A stretch of DNA of 64,000 bases, taken from NCBI GenBank assembly GCA_963777895.1, contig CAVZSF010000007.1:310001-374000 (forward strand). Reading direction: 5' to 3'. This DNA is from UBA2241 sp963777895. Its GTDB lineage: Bacteria > Actinomycetota > Thermoleophilia > UBA2241. The notes under the pieces are model-generated. The model was not told the DNA's origin. It searched no databases and was given only the letters and a program-made list of their open reading frames with translations. Position 1 is the first letter of the stretch. Each line of letters begins with the position of its first letter. Position numbers and translations under genes: made by a program. This document shows, piece after piece, positions 25,798-34,248 of this stretch.

Positions 25798-26313
25798 TTA
25801 CGCGATCCCCAGCGTCCTGCGCACGTCCTTCATGAGGATCATGAGCTGAAGGGGATTCACCGGCGAAGCTTCGAAGTCGTGTTTCGTGTAGAAGGCCCTG
25901 GGACCGTCGTCCTTGGCGTGCACCAGGACGACCCGGACACCGACGATCTGGGCGGCCTGAGCGCAGCGCGCGAGAGCGTCGAGCAGCATCGCCCTACCGA
26001 CGCCGTGCCCCTGCTCGGACTCGTCGACGGCGAAGCGGGCGAGGAGGATAGCTGGGATGGCCTGCGCTCCCTGGCCCTTGGCCGCCCGCTCGGTCGCCTC
26101 ATCGGGAGTGATGTCCGCCGCGGCCAGGCTGAAGTAGGCGACCACGCGCCCCGCTCTGACGGCGACGAACGTCCTCGACTTCCCAGCTCGCTGGTCCGCA
26201 AGGGCCTGCGTGACGAGGTAGTCATTGAGTGCGACGACGCCGCAGTCGAAGCCGCCGACCGTGTGCGTCGCGTCGAGTGGACCAGGACCTAGGAGAGGGT
26301 CACTGCTCGCCAA
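25798..26313 (-). CDS. GNAT toxin of TacAT-type toxin-antitoxin module
   Basis: 171 aa GNAT acetyltransferase. FDCGVVALNDYLVTQALAD, TFVAVRAGRVVAYFSLAAAD, AILLARFAVDESEQGHGVGR (acetyl-CoA loop Q/RxxGxG/A in its QGHGVG form), MLLDALARCAQAA and RVVLVHAKDDGPRAFYTKHD match TacT-like toxins that acetylate aminoacyl-tRNA. The pairing with an upstream DUF1778 antitoxin confirms the type. The only start ahead of the fold is TTG 26313, overlapping the antitoxin gene by 14 bases, which would keep toxin synthesis low and coupled. Confidence 0.9.
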   Translation of the reverse strand: MASSDPLLGPGPLDATHTVGGFDCGVVALNDYLVTQALADQRAGKSRTFVAVRAGRVVAYFSLAAADITPDEATERAAKGQGAQAIPAILLARFAVDESEQGHGVGRAMLLDALARCAQAAQIVGVRVVLVHAKDDGPRAFYTKHDFEASPVNPLQLMILMKDVRRTLGIA

Positions 26314-26575
26314 ATGGGCTCGGCTTCGAAGCCGCTTCCCTCAGACCTGGGAGGATGCGCGCCGGACGATCGAGCAGAGCCACGAACCGGTCCCACTCGT
26401 CGGCGGGGAGGACGAATCGGGTCTGATCGGCCAGCATCTCTTCAGCGGCGCGCAATGTCGCTTGCAGCATGAACTGACTCATCCCCATGTGACTGATGCT
26501 CGCCGCTTGCTCGACCAGCTTCTTCTCGCGCTCGGTCACACGGATGTTCAACGTCTTGTCCTTCACGACCGCCAT
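26300..26575 (-). CDS. DUF1778 antitoxin (TacA-like)
   Basis: 91 aa. The N-terminal ribbon-helix-helix (DKTLNIRVTEREKKLVEQAA, SHMGMSQFMLQATLRAAEEM) is the DNA-binding part. The C-terminal tail RFVLPADEWDRFVALLDRPA is the segment that wraps the GNAT toxin in this family. ATG 26575 lies about 31 bases after the predicted transcription start. The gene precedes and overlaps the toxin gene, the usual order. Autorepression through the dyad over the promoter is expected. Confidence 0.92.
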   Translation of the reverse strand: MAVVKDKTLNIRVTEREKKLVEQAASISHMGMSQFMLQATLRAAEEMLADQTRFVLPADEWDRFVALLDRPARILPGLREAASKPSPFGEQ

Positions 26576-26612
26576 GGCGGGACCTGCCTCTGCTCGGACT
26601 CCATGCCCACAC

Positions 26613-26646
26613 ATTGTACCCACATCGGAGCAGCATGTCCATACAA
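26613..26646 (-). promoter_or_regulatory. TacAT promoter with overlapping operator dyad
   Basis: On the minus strand TGGACA (26641-26636) and TACAAT (26618-26613) are separated by exactly 17 bases, a near-consensus promoter. An inverted repeat TTGTA-N3-ACAT (26614-26625) and ATGT-N3-TACAA (26635-26646), 9 bases apart, overlays both boxes, as expected for a ribbon-helix-helix autorepressor. The stretch is AT-rich compared with its surroundings. Confidence 0.75.
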
Positions 26647-26691
26647 AGTACCTACTCCGGGCTGTCGGGGGCCGTACGGCTAGCGGTGTCT

Positions 26692-27391
26692 TCATCCGTC
26701 GAGCTGGGCCGGCTCCGGCCGGCTCACCGTCTTGGCCTCCTCGATGAGCTCGAGCAGGTTGGTCGGGATCGGGTTCGCGCGCAGCAGGCGCGCCATCCAC
26801 ACCGTGTTGTGCGCCAGGTAGCGCGCCGTCTTGTTGGTGTAGAGGTGGCGGTCGCCGCCGGCCTCGATGTAGCTGGGTCCGGGGCCGGCGTCGCCGACCC
26901 AGTAGGTGTCCGCGTTGGGCGGCACCACGCAGCCCAGGTGCGTGAGGTTGAAGAGCGTGGTCGAGGCGGCGTCGTGGGCGCCGTCCTCGTTGCCCGTGAC
27001 GACCACGCCGGCGACCTTGCCGTAGAGCGGGAACTGCCCGGTCTCGGGGTCGCCGTCGTTGTAGCTGCCGTCGAGGCGCTCGATGACGAGCTGGGCCACC
27101 GAGCCGCGCACCCCGAACCAGATGGGCGTGCCGATCACGACGATGTCGGCGGCCTTGAGCTTGTCGTAGATCAGCGGCCACTCGTCGCCGCGCCCATGTC
27201 CGACGCGACGCCGAAGGGGATCGTCGTAGTCGACGACGCGCAGGATCTCGGTCTCGACGCCGAGCGGCTCCATGAGGTCGGCGACCTTGCGGCATCAGGG
27301 CCTCGGTGTTGGAGACCTCCGGCGACTTCTTGAGGGTGCAGTTGAGGAAGAGGGCCTTGAGGGGAGCGTCGGGCGATGGTTGGGGCGTCAT
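26692..27391 (-). CDS. Flavodoxin-like NAD(P)H-dependent oxidoreductase, frameshifted
   Basis: From ATG 27391: LKALFLNCTLKKSPEVSNTE, the phosphate-binding loop of flavodoxin-like FMN reductases. After a break near 27295 the sequence continues MEPLGVETEILRVVDYDDP, then, past a second disturbance near 27205, DEWPLIYDKLKAADIVVIGT, PIWFGVRGSVAQLVIERLDG, KVAGVVVTGNEDGAHDAAST and WVGDAGPGPSYIEAGG. It ends RPEPAQLDG. Length about 232 aa. This is the NADPH-dependent FMN reductase/iron-sulfur-flavoprotein-like family without a Cys cluster. Electron acceptor unknown. Confidence 0.8.
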
Positions 27392-27420
27392 CGGGGCCTC
27401 CGTGATCGGTCGGCGCCGGC

Positions 27421-27460
27421 GAGCCGGTCGTCTGCCGTGCGAGCCGGTCGTCTGCCGTGC
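27421..27460. repeat. Perfect 20-base tandem duplication
   Basis: GAGCCGGTCGTCTGCCGTGC at 27421-27440 is repeated exactly at 27441-27460, 30 bases upstream of the flavoprotein start on the minus strand. Confidence 0.95.
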
Positions 27461-27574
27461 AACTACCCGGCCTTCCGCTCTTGGTCCCTGTTGCGGCCGT
27501 CACAGGCCAGAGAGTGAAGGGTCGCGACGCGCGGCACATGAAGGGTGAGACGGTGATGGAAGGAGTGATCGATG

Positions 27575-27685
27575 ATGGAAGGATCCCTCGACAGGCCGGC
27601 GCCCGTGAGGAGCGGACGCGTCAACGCCAACGGCATCGACTACTACTACGAGCTCCACGGGGAGGGCGAGCCGCTAGGTGCATGA
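27575..27685 (+). pseudogene. Alpha/beta hydrolase N-terminal fragment, cut by island
   Basis: From ATG 27575 (or the adjacent ATG 27572; AGGAG upstream) the frame reads MEGSLDRPAPVRSGRVNANG, IDYYYELHGEGEPL, the standard opening of alpha/beta-hydrolase-fold proteins, in which the next residues should be LLLHGG. Instead it reads GA and stops. GC content drops at this point (about 27675), where the lower-GC island starts. The rest of the hydrolase is not present at the island's other side, so the right-hand part was lost or lies elsewhere. Confidence 0.7.
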
Positions 27686-27848
27686 GCATCCGACCCTGTG
27701 CCCCTCCTCTTTCATGTAGCGACTGCGAAGCTCGCTCTCATCTGCATTAGCAATGAGTAACACGCTGCCCGCATACGTAGCGTCTGTGTACTAGAATTGG
27801 CGGACTTGCAGCAGCTACGCGACGAGAGGGGGGAGTCAGAATCTCCCT
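27686..27848. other. Left flank of low-GC island, noncoding
   Basis: About 52-55% GC in sampled lines versus roughly 70% to the left. It contains no recognisable integrase, transposase, terminal inverted repeat or tRNA end. A GAGGGGGGAG purine run (27824-27833) lies 15 bases before the first possible start of the island's first gene and may be its ribosome-binding site for a start slightly upstream of the domain. Confidence 0.5.
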
Positions 27849-28550
27849 TTGCCGGCATGGGTTGCGTCGCCTGTGACGCCGAACCACATTCCCGATGACA
27901 GTCTCCACCTAGAAGGGCAGCAGCTTGTGCTGCTGAAGGCTCTACATGAGCGAGACGAGGATCTGTCGCGAATGTATGTCGGAGCCTTGACTGTCTTGAC
28001 TCAAGTAGACAACCCCGAGCGTTATCGGCAGTCAGCTCATACGTTGCGGCAGATGATGAATAGCATGCCGAAAGCACTTGGTCTTGATGCAGAGGCGCTG
28101 TACGAGAGTATGGGGGAGAAGGTAGTCAGGCCGCTCGCGTTATGGAACGAGGCTGAGAGAAGCAGCGCCTGTCGTGATGACGGGTCTTGGGTTGGTGAGA
28201 TCGACAAGCCGTTGCGGAAGGCGCTAAGGGCAGCGGATGAGTTCTTCGCGTGGGTAGAGCACCATCGTCCCCGAAGACGAGATGAGATGACGGCAGTAAT
28301 CCGCGGGCTTGACGCGTCGGGGCGTCTACTTCCCACTCCGCTGGAGCGCCACGTCGTGAACACTTGGAGCACCATTCGGGAGTACTTCATAGGGGTGTGT
28401 AAGGACAAGCCCGTCGATCCCGAGGAGTTTCAGCCGTATCTCAGCGAGCTGGAGCGGTTTCTCCTTGACAGACTCGTTCCACGGACGTTCGACAACCAGG
28501 CTGCGATTGACCTCATCTTGGAAGAGGCAGGGGATGTCACTGAAGCCTGA
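27849..28550 (+). CDS. Island gene A: uncharacterised helical protein (233 aa)
   Basis: The start is uncertain: TTG 27849 or GTG 27873 (VTPNHIPDDSLHL). The protein is charged and predicted mostly helical: HLEGQQLVLLKALHERDEDL, SRMYVGALTVLTQVDNPERY, RQSAHTLRQMMNSMPKALGL, then LRKALRAADEFFAWVEHHRP, RHVVNTWSTIREYFIGVCKD and YLSELERFLLDRLVPRTF. The NPERYRQSAHTLRQMM segment is, from memory, a conserved element of small proteins found before large helical-repeat proteins in accessory regions. A HEPN-like fold is possible but unproven. Codon use has more A/T in third positions than its chromosomal neighbours. It overlaps gene B by 17 bases, so the two are translationally coupled. Confidence 0.75.
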   Translation: MPAWVASPVTPNHIPDDSLHLEGQQLVLLKALHERDEDLSRMYVGALTVLTQVDNPERYRQSAHTLRQMMNSMPKALGLDAEALYESMGEKVVRPLALWNEAERSSACRDDGSWVGEIDKPLRKALRAADEFFAWVEHHRPRRRDEMTAVIRGLDASGRLLPTPLERHVVNTWSTIREYFIGVCKDKPVDPEEFQPYLSELERFLLDRLVPRTFDNQAAIDLILEEAGDVTEA

Positions 28551-31358
28551 GCTGGTGGAACGTGCTCTAGCGGAAATTGGCAAGAGCGCCGCCAACTATG
28601 ACTACTTCTTCCAAAGGCTCTCAACGCCGGAGTGGATCACCCCACTGCGACAGCGAGGACTTTTCTCAGAGCCGCCGCCGCCCGTTGTGACGAATGAGGG
28701 TTTGGTGGTCCCTGGCTGGCTTCCTTCGCAGTATCTCGTTCGCGTTGCTCCGGCTGCTCCAGTAGAAGTGGCGGAGACCATCCTGTCAATTGAAACGGAC
28801 AATGAACGGATTCATCGAGACTTCTGCTTGGCTGCCGCGGCGTTGCCTGGGCGAGAGGCCGATCGGGTAGCGCGTCGCGAAATCAGGTGGCTACGTGGGC
28901 AGCCCTCACTATTCTTCAGTGCTGACGCCTTGGGCGGACTGCGTTCGCCATCTCGCCGCAACGAGCCGAACGAACACAGCCTTCGTACTTGCCGGGGAGG
29001 TACTCAGTCTGGATCGTGCTGCCGAGGAACAGTCCCGGTCGTGGGCGTCAGGATGGAAGTCGAAGTTCTCCGACTGGTCCTATGGACAGATACTCGATCA
29101 GATTGTGCCGGCCCTACTTGATGGGGATGCAGCTCGGACCGTGGGTTTCCTCCTCGACTTGCTGGCCGCCACTTGTCGCGAAGCCGTCGACGAATCTGAA
29201 TGGGCTGCCGATCACTTCCGCGTTTGGAGACCGCGACTGAAGAAGGACGAGCTGCCCGACGACGTTACACAGGCGCTCCTTAGCATTGTGAGGGACACAT
29301 GCGTGAAGGCGCGGGAGGATCACCTTCTTCAAACTGCTCACCTTCTCGACATGCTGCTTGCGCGCAACACTAGACTCTTTCACCGGCTGGCATCCCATGC
29401 GCTGTTGGCTCCGCCACTGCCGGAACGCGCTGATTTGCGAAGAGTCCTGCTGTGTCGGGACGCGTTCTTCGAAAGCGAGCCCAGTCCAGAGTATCGGGAA
29501 CTCCTGACTCGGGGATTCAGTCGGTTATCGGCCGCAGACCGAAGGCAGGTTCTTGAGTGGATCGAAGCTGGTCCTCCAGCTAAGGAATCTCGGCAAGACG
29601 ACCGGGACTACGCGGACATATGGCGTATCCGACGCCTCAGTCTCCTTGAAGACGATCTGCCCAAAGCGTGGCGCAGTCGACTCGATGCGCTGGTGGCGGC
29701 CCACGGTCGACACGAGATTGGGACCAGCTTCGAGGTGTTCTCGCACACGGGACCGACTAGTCCCCTCACTAGTGAAGAGTTGGCCGGCCTGTCCGACGAC
29801 AATCTACTGGAGACCTTATCGACTTACGAAACCGGGGATGGTTGGTTTGGGCCTTCCCGAGAAGGACTCGCACGGATGGCCTCCGTGCTTGCTGAGGAAA
29901 GTCCTGAGCGGTTCTGTCGATTGGCATCCAGAACAGCCTCTCTTCGCCCTGTCTATTTGTTCTGGATTCTTCACGGACTTGAGCAGGCGGTGCGGAAGGG
30001 CAAATCGGTCGACTGGCGGGAGCTCGCGGGGTTGTTCGAAGCGGTATCTAGGAACGGGGACGCTGAAGACATCCAATCCAGTTACGACTACGAGGAAGGG
30101 CGTTGGCGGGACGTTCGGAAAGCCATCGCGGACCTCCTCGTCCTGGCCTTCGAGAGCGTAACATCGCCTGCCCCGACTGATCTGAAGGAACGCCTTTGGA
30201 CTATCCTCGAGATGCTCACTCAGGACCCGGAGCCCAATGCGGACTACGAGGCGACCTATGGCGGCGAAAACATGGATCCCGCCACCTTGGCTCTCAACAC
30301 AGTCCGTGGCAGGGCAATGCAGGGGGTGGTCGTCTTTGCCATGTGGGTGAAGCGAAGGCTTGAGGAGGGAAGTGGGGAATTTCTTCCCTCGATTCTCGAT
30401 GAGGTTCCGGAAGTCAAACGAGTGATCGAGGCACATCTCCAGAGTCATCTGGATGCTTCGGTGGCAGTGAGATCAGTCTACGGTCAGTACTTCCCTTGGA
30501 TTCTCCAGATCGATGAGGCTTGGGCAGCGGGTCTCGTGCCCCAGATCTTTCCGGCGGACCATGATCATGAGCCTCTTCGGAGAGCGGCCTGGGAGGCCTA
30601 CTTGGTCTGGAATCGCGCCTACGACTCATGCTTCAGAATACTGCAGAAGGAATACGACCGCGCGGTTGCTGAGCCCGAGTCCGAGGATTGTTGGGCTTGG
30701 CACGGAAGCACGGACAGTTCGCGGGTGGCTCTTGCTAAGCATCTGCTCACCTTCTACTGCCGTGGTTTGCTCGATCTCGGCAGTAATCAGGGGACCCTTC
30801 GCCTCTTCTTCTCCAGTGCATCGGAAGGCGTTCGGGCGAGGGCAATTGCCGGCCTGGGTAGCTCATTTCGCAGCGTGGCCCACGTCGAGGACTCCGTTCT
30901 CACTCGGCTCGAGCGCTTCTGGAGCTGGCGGCTGCAGGAAAACCGACGAGACGGCGGGCTTTCCAAGGAGATTGGGGCCTTTGGGTGGTGGCTTCCCTGC
31001 GAGTGCTTCTCGACAGAGTGGCGATCTTGAGCAACTCGAGAATCTTCTAGAGTTGGATTGTCGGCCTGACCCGTCGACCAATGCCTTCGCATTTCTGCGG
31101 CAAGTCGCTACTGTCCATACCGCGCGTGTTTCCGTAGCGTTGGCTGACTTGTGTCGTCTCGAGAGGGATAGATGGGGCATTTCCGGTTCGCTGGACGACA
31201 TCCGCGCGACGCTCCGACTGGTCCTAGATTCGGAGGACGTTGAAGCATGCAGGCGCGCAGTTGACCTCATACACTGGCTGGGATCGGTCGGCCATTCGAG
31301 TTTCCGCGACCTTCTGTTGAAAGCAGGCAATGGGACGGCCGGAGGGTCCGGCCCTTAG
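28534..31358 (+). CDS. Island gene B: large uncharacterised helical-repeat protein (~940 aa), two frameshifts
   Basis: ATG 28534 follows GGAAGAGGCAGGGG. The N-terminus KSAANYDYFFQRLSTPEWI, TPLRQRGLFSEPPPP, VVPGWLPSQYLVRVA and EVAETILSIETDNERIHRDF looks like the opening of a widespread, unnamed family of large alpha-helical-repeat proteins I recall from accessory islands (unverified). Removing one extra A near 28905 joins WLRGQPSLFF to VLTPWADCVRHLA. Removing one extra C near 31024 joins GAFGWWLPCECFSTEW to DLEQLENLLEL. The corrected protein ends LGSVGHSSFRDLLLKAG. No nucleotide-binding, nuclease or membrane motif is visible, and conserved Trp and acidic residues are spread through the repeats. 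With gene A it forms a two-gene unit. Function unknown. Confidence 0.75.
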
Positions 31359-31715
31359 TGTGTCATCGTGTGCCCCGCAGGCTGCCGACGCTTTGTTCCG
31401 AGCACCGCCCCAAGTTCGTGATGGGACTACCCGCATGAGTTTGCCTGTCTGTCCGGAGGTTATGCAGGTGGGTCGGCACCGGTCCCTGGGAACTTGGACA
31501 AGGCGTCAGTCCGACATTCCCCGAACTGGTAGACGGGCAGACGGGGCAGGCCGCCAGCGCGGCATCTTGATTGGGCAATGACGCAGTTACGACACCCGCC
31601 CGCAGATCCACGTCTTCCGGCCAGGTGACCAGGTGTCGTCGACCGGGTAGACTCCACCGGCCAACAGCCCCCGCAGCGTGCGCGGGCGCGTAAGAAGAAA
31701 GGCCGGTGAAGAAGC
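31359..31715. other. Right flank of island and thrS leader
   Basis: This 357-base noncoding stretch returns from island composition to high GC around 31560-31620. No repeat matching the left junction, tRNA gene or recombinase site could be seen. A candidate promoter for thrS is GTGACC (31625-31630), 17 bases, TAGACT (31648-31653). I looked for a T-box antiterminator (GGGTGGNACCGCG) and did not find one. Confidence 0.45.
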
Positions 31716-33857
31716 ATGTCTCTGCGCGTCACCCTCCCCGACGGCTCCCCCCTCGAACTCGACGACGGCGCGACCGTGCGCGACGCGGCCGCGGCGATCG
31801 GGCCGCGACTGGCGAAGGCCGCCATCGCGGGCCGGGTCACGCGGTTCGACGCGGCGGCAGCGGCGGCGAGCGCGGCCGGCGGAGGGGCCGCAGGCCCCGC
31901 AGCGGAGCCGCGCTACATCGACGTCTCGGCCGCCCTCCACGACGGCGACGAGCTCGCCATCGTCACGCTCAAGGCCGACGACCCCGCGTCGCTCGAGATC
32001 CAGCGCCACACCGCGTCGCACGTGCTGGCGCAGGCCGTGACGCGCCTGTGGCCGGGCACCAAGTACTCCATCGGCCCGGCCATCGAGAACGGCTTCTACT
32101 ACGACTTCCAGTTCGCGGCGCCGATCGCCGAGAGCGATCTCGCACGCATCGAGGAGGAGATGGCGAAGGTCGTCGCCGAGGACCTCGCGACGACCCGCTA
32201 CGAGCTGCCCGTCGACGAGGCGCTCGCCGTGTTCGGCGGCGGCGGGGGCGGCGTCTCGGACGCCGGCCTGCCGCTCGGCCTCGACCAGCCCTTCAAGGTC
32301 GAGCTCATCGAGGACCTCGTGGCGGCCGCGGACGCCGCCTCGGAAGCCCTGCCCACCATCAGCGTCTACACCCAGGGCGAGTTCACCGACCTCTGCCGCG
32401 GGCCGCATCTGCCCAGCACCGCGAAGCTCGGCAAGGGCACCTTCAAGCTCACCAGCATCGCCGGCGCCTACTGGCGCGGCGACGAACGCAACGCGATGCT
32501 CACCCGCATCTACGGCACCGCCTTCCCGTCGAAGGAGGAGCTGGCGGCGCATCTCGAGGCCCTCGAGATGGCCCGCCAGCGCGATCACCGTCGCCTGGGG
32601 CGCGACCTCGACCTCTTCAGCTTCCACGACGAAGGCCCCGGCTTCCCCTTCTTCCACCCCAGGGGGATGCACATCTGGAACGCGATCATCGACTACTGGC
32701 GCGCCGAGCACGTCCGGGCCGGCTACGAAGAGGTGCGCACGCCGCAGATCCTGCGGCGCGAGCTCTGGGAGCGCAGCGGCCACTGGGAGAACTACAAGGA
32801 CAACATGTACTTCACCCAGATCGACGATCAGCCGTACGCGGTGAAGCCGATGAACTGCCCCGGCGGCCTGCTGGTCTACAAGAGCAGACGCCGCTCCTAC
32901 CGCGACCTGCCGATGCGCATCGCCGAGCTCGGCCAGGTGCACCGTCACGAGCTGAGCGGCGTCCTCCACGGCCTCTTCCGGGTGCGCTACTTCACCCAGG
33001 ACGACGCCCACATCTACTGCACGCCGGAGCAGCTCGAGGACGAGGTCCGCGGCGTGCTCCACTTCATGCTCCACATCTACGCGGCCTTCGGCTTCAGCGA
33101 CGTCAAGATCGAGCTGAGCACACGCCCCGAGAAGAGCATCGGCAGCGCCGAGATGTGGGCGACGGCGGAGGGCGTGCTCTCGACGGTGCTCGACAGCGAG
33201 ACGGTGGCGGCGCCGACCGATGACGACCCGAACGCCCGCGAGCCGCTCGCGTACCAGCTCAACCCCGGGGACGGCGCCTTCTACGGACCCAAGATCGACT
33301 TCCACATCAGGGACGTCATGGGGCGTACCTGGCAGTGCGGCACGATCCAGGTCGACTTCGCGATGCCGGAGCGGCTCGACATCAGCTACACGGGGGCCGA
33401 CAACGAAGAGCATCGGCCGGTCATGATCCACCGCGCCCTGCTGGGCAGCATCGAGCGCTTCCTGGGCATCCTGCTGGAGCAGTACGGCGGCGCCCTGCCG
33501 ACGTGGCTCGCGCCGACGCAGGTGCTGGTGCTGCCGATCGCCGACCGCCACGCCGACTACGCCCACGCCGTGCGCGCCGCCTTCCGCGCCGCCGCGGCCC
33601 AGGCCGCCGTCAACGTGATCGTCGAGGTCGACGACCGCTCCGAGTCGCTGGGCAGGCGCATCCGCGACGCCCAGCTCCAGAAGGTGCCCTACGTGCTCGT
33701 GGTCGGCGACCGCGAGAAGGACGAGGGACGCGTGAGCGTGCGGGCGCGCGGCGTCGACAAGGGTGACGCCGCGCTCGAGTGCGTCGCGACGGCGATCGTC
33801 GACGAGGTCCGCGAGCGGCGTCTGCCGGCGGACGCACCCGACGTCGTCGAGTGCTGA
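31716..33857 (+). CDS. thrS: Threonyl-tRNA synthetase
   Basis: 713 aa, intact. Domains in order: TGS (MSLRVTLPDGSPLELDDGAT, about 1-85), the editing/second additional domain with RHTASHVLAQAVTRLWPG and the zinc-type motif LCRGPHLPSTAKLGK, and the class II catalytic core. The core has FHPRGMHIWNAIIDYW (motif 1), the active-site KPMNCPGG, RIAELGQVHRHELSGVLHGL with RVRYFTQDDAHIYC (motif 2), and HRALLGSIERFLGILLEQYG (motif 3). An anticodon-binding domain from about 600 closes it (VLVLPIADRHADYAHAVRAA). It charges tRNA-Thr. Ala/Gly-rich insertions sit in the TGS domain (FDAAAAAASAAGGGAAG) and after AVFGGGGGG. A hairpin terminator follows. Confidence 0.97.
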   Translation: MSLRVTLPDGSPLELDDGATVRDAAAAIGPRLAKAAIAGRVTRFDAAAAAASAAGGGAAGPAAEPRYIDVSAALHDGDELAIVTLKADDPASLEIQRHTASHVLAQAVTRLWPGTKYSIGPAIENGFYYDFQFAAPIAESDLARIEEEMAKVVAEDLATTRYELPVDEALAVFGGGGGGVSDAGLPLGLDQPFKVELIEDLVAAADAASEALPTISVYTQGEFTDLCRGPHLPSTAKLGKGTFKLTSIAGAYWRGDERNAMLTRIYGTAFPSKEELAAHLEALEMARQRDHRRLGRDLDLFSFHDEGPGFPFFHPRGMHIWNAIIDYWRAEHVRAGYEEVRTPQILRRELWERSGHWENYKDNMYFTQIDDQPYAVKPMNCPGGLLVYKSRRRSYRDLPMRIAELGQVHRHELSGVLHGLFRVRYFTQDDAHIYCTPEQLEDEVRGVLHFMLHIYAAFGFSDVKIELSTRPEKSIGSAEMWATAEGVLSTVLDSETVAAPTDDDPNAREPLAYQLNPGDGAFYGPKIDFHIRDVMGRTWQCGTIQVDFAMPERLDISYTGADNEEHRPVMIHRALLGSIERFLGILLEQYGGALPTWLAPTQVLVLPIADRHADYAHAVRAAFRAAAAQAAVNVIVEVDDRSESLGRRIRDAQLQKVPYVLVVGDREKDEGRVSVRARGVDKGDAALECVATAIVDEVRERRLPADAPDVVEC

Positions 33858-33896
33858 CGGCGGCGCGAGGCGGCCGGGCGTGAGGGACTGACATGA

Positions 33897-33924
33897 GGCG
33901 GGGCGGACGTGAGTCCGCCCCGCC
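33897..33924 (+). terminator. GC hairpin after thrS
   Basis: Perfect 12-bp stem GGCGGGGCGGAC (33897-33908), loop GTGA, GTCCGCCCCGCC (33913-33924), followed by TCCCTT. It lies 40 bases after the thrS stop and 20 before the next start. Confidence 0.7.
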
Positions 33925-33943
33925 TCCCTTCATAGGGGGGAGC

Positions 33944-34162
33944 ATGGGCAAGCAGGAGTACCCGACGGCCGGCGTACGGTGCCTGCGCTGCGGCGAGGAA
34001 CTCTACGAGCTCGGCAGCGCCGACTTCCGCACGGGCGGCACCGGTGGCGGCTGGAAGCTGCTCTTCGGCGAGTGGGCCGAGCTCGGCGAGGAGATGGTCA
34101 CCTTCGAGGTGCTCGGCTGCCGCGCGTGCCGGCACGTCGAGCTGCGTCTTCCGGCGGAGTGA
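33944..34162 (+). CDS. Small zinc-ribbon-like protein
   Basis: 72 aa with two CxxC pairs: VRCLRCGEELYELG and EVLGCRACRHVELRLP. This is the two-knuckle arrangement of a zinc ribbon, 40 residues apart, with GGTGGGWKLLFGEWAELGEE between. GGGGGGAGC precedes ATG 33944. It is similar to small zinc-ribbon proteins of unknown role found in many bacteria. Its stop overlaps a possible 29-codon frame by GTGA. Confidence 0.8.
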   Translation: MGKQEYPTAGVRCLRCGEELYELGSADFRTGGTGGGWKLLFGEWAELGEEMVTFEVLGCRACRHVELRLPAE

Positions 34163-34248
34163 ACGCCGACGACGACGAGCTGCGCGACGAGTTCGAGCGC
34201 CTCTCGGCCTTTCTCTGGCGCTACTCGCTGGTCTGGCGCCGGGTCTAG
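34159..34248 (+). CDS. Possible 29-aa peptide coupled to zinc-ribbon gene
   Basis: GTG 34159 overlaps the zinc-ribbon stop as GTGA and opens a frame of 29 codons (VNADDDELRDEFERLSAFLW, RYSLVWRRV). It is acidic at the start, then aromatic and basic. The coupling makes translation plausible, but there is no family match, and its stop touches the end of the convergent phosphatase gene. Confidence 0.35.
   Translation: MNADDDELRDEFERLSAFLWRYSLVWRRV

Noticed and set aside
27676..31715. Island as a prophage or transposon
   Set aside because: No integrase, transposase, terminal inverted repeats, target duplication or tRNA attachment site could be found at either border.
31400..31715. T-box riboswitch before thrS
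   Set aside because: The conserved antiterminator sequence and a terminator with a T-run are absent from the leader.
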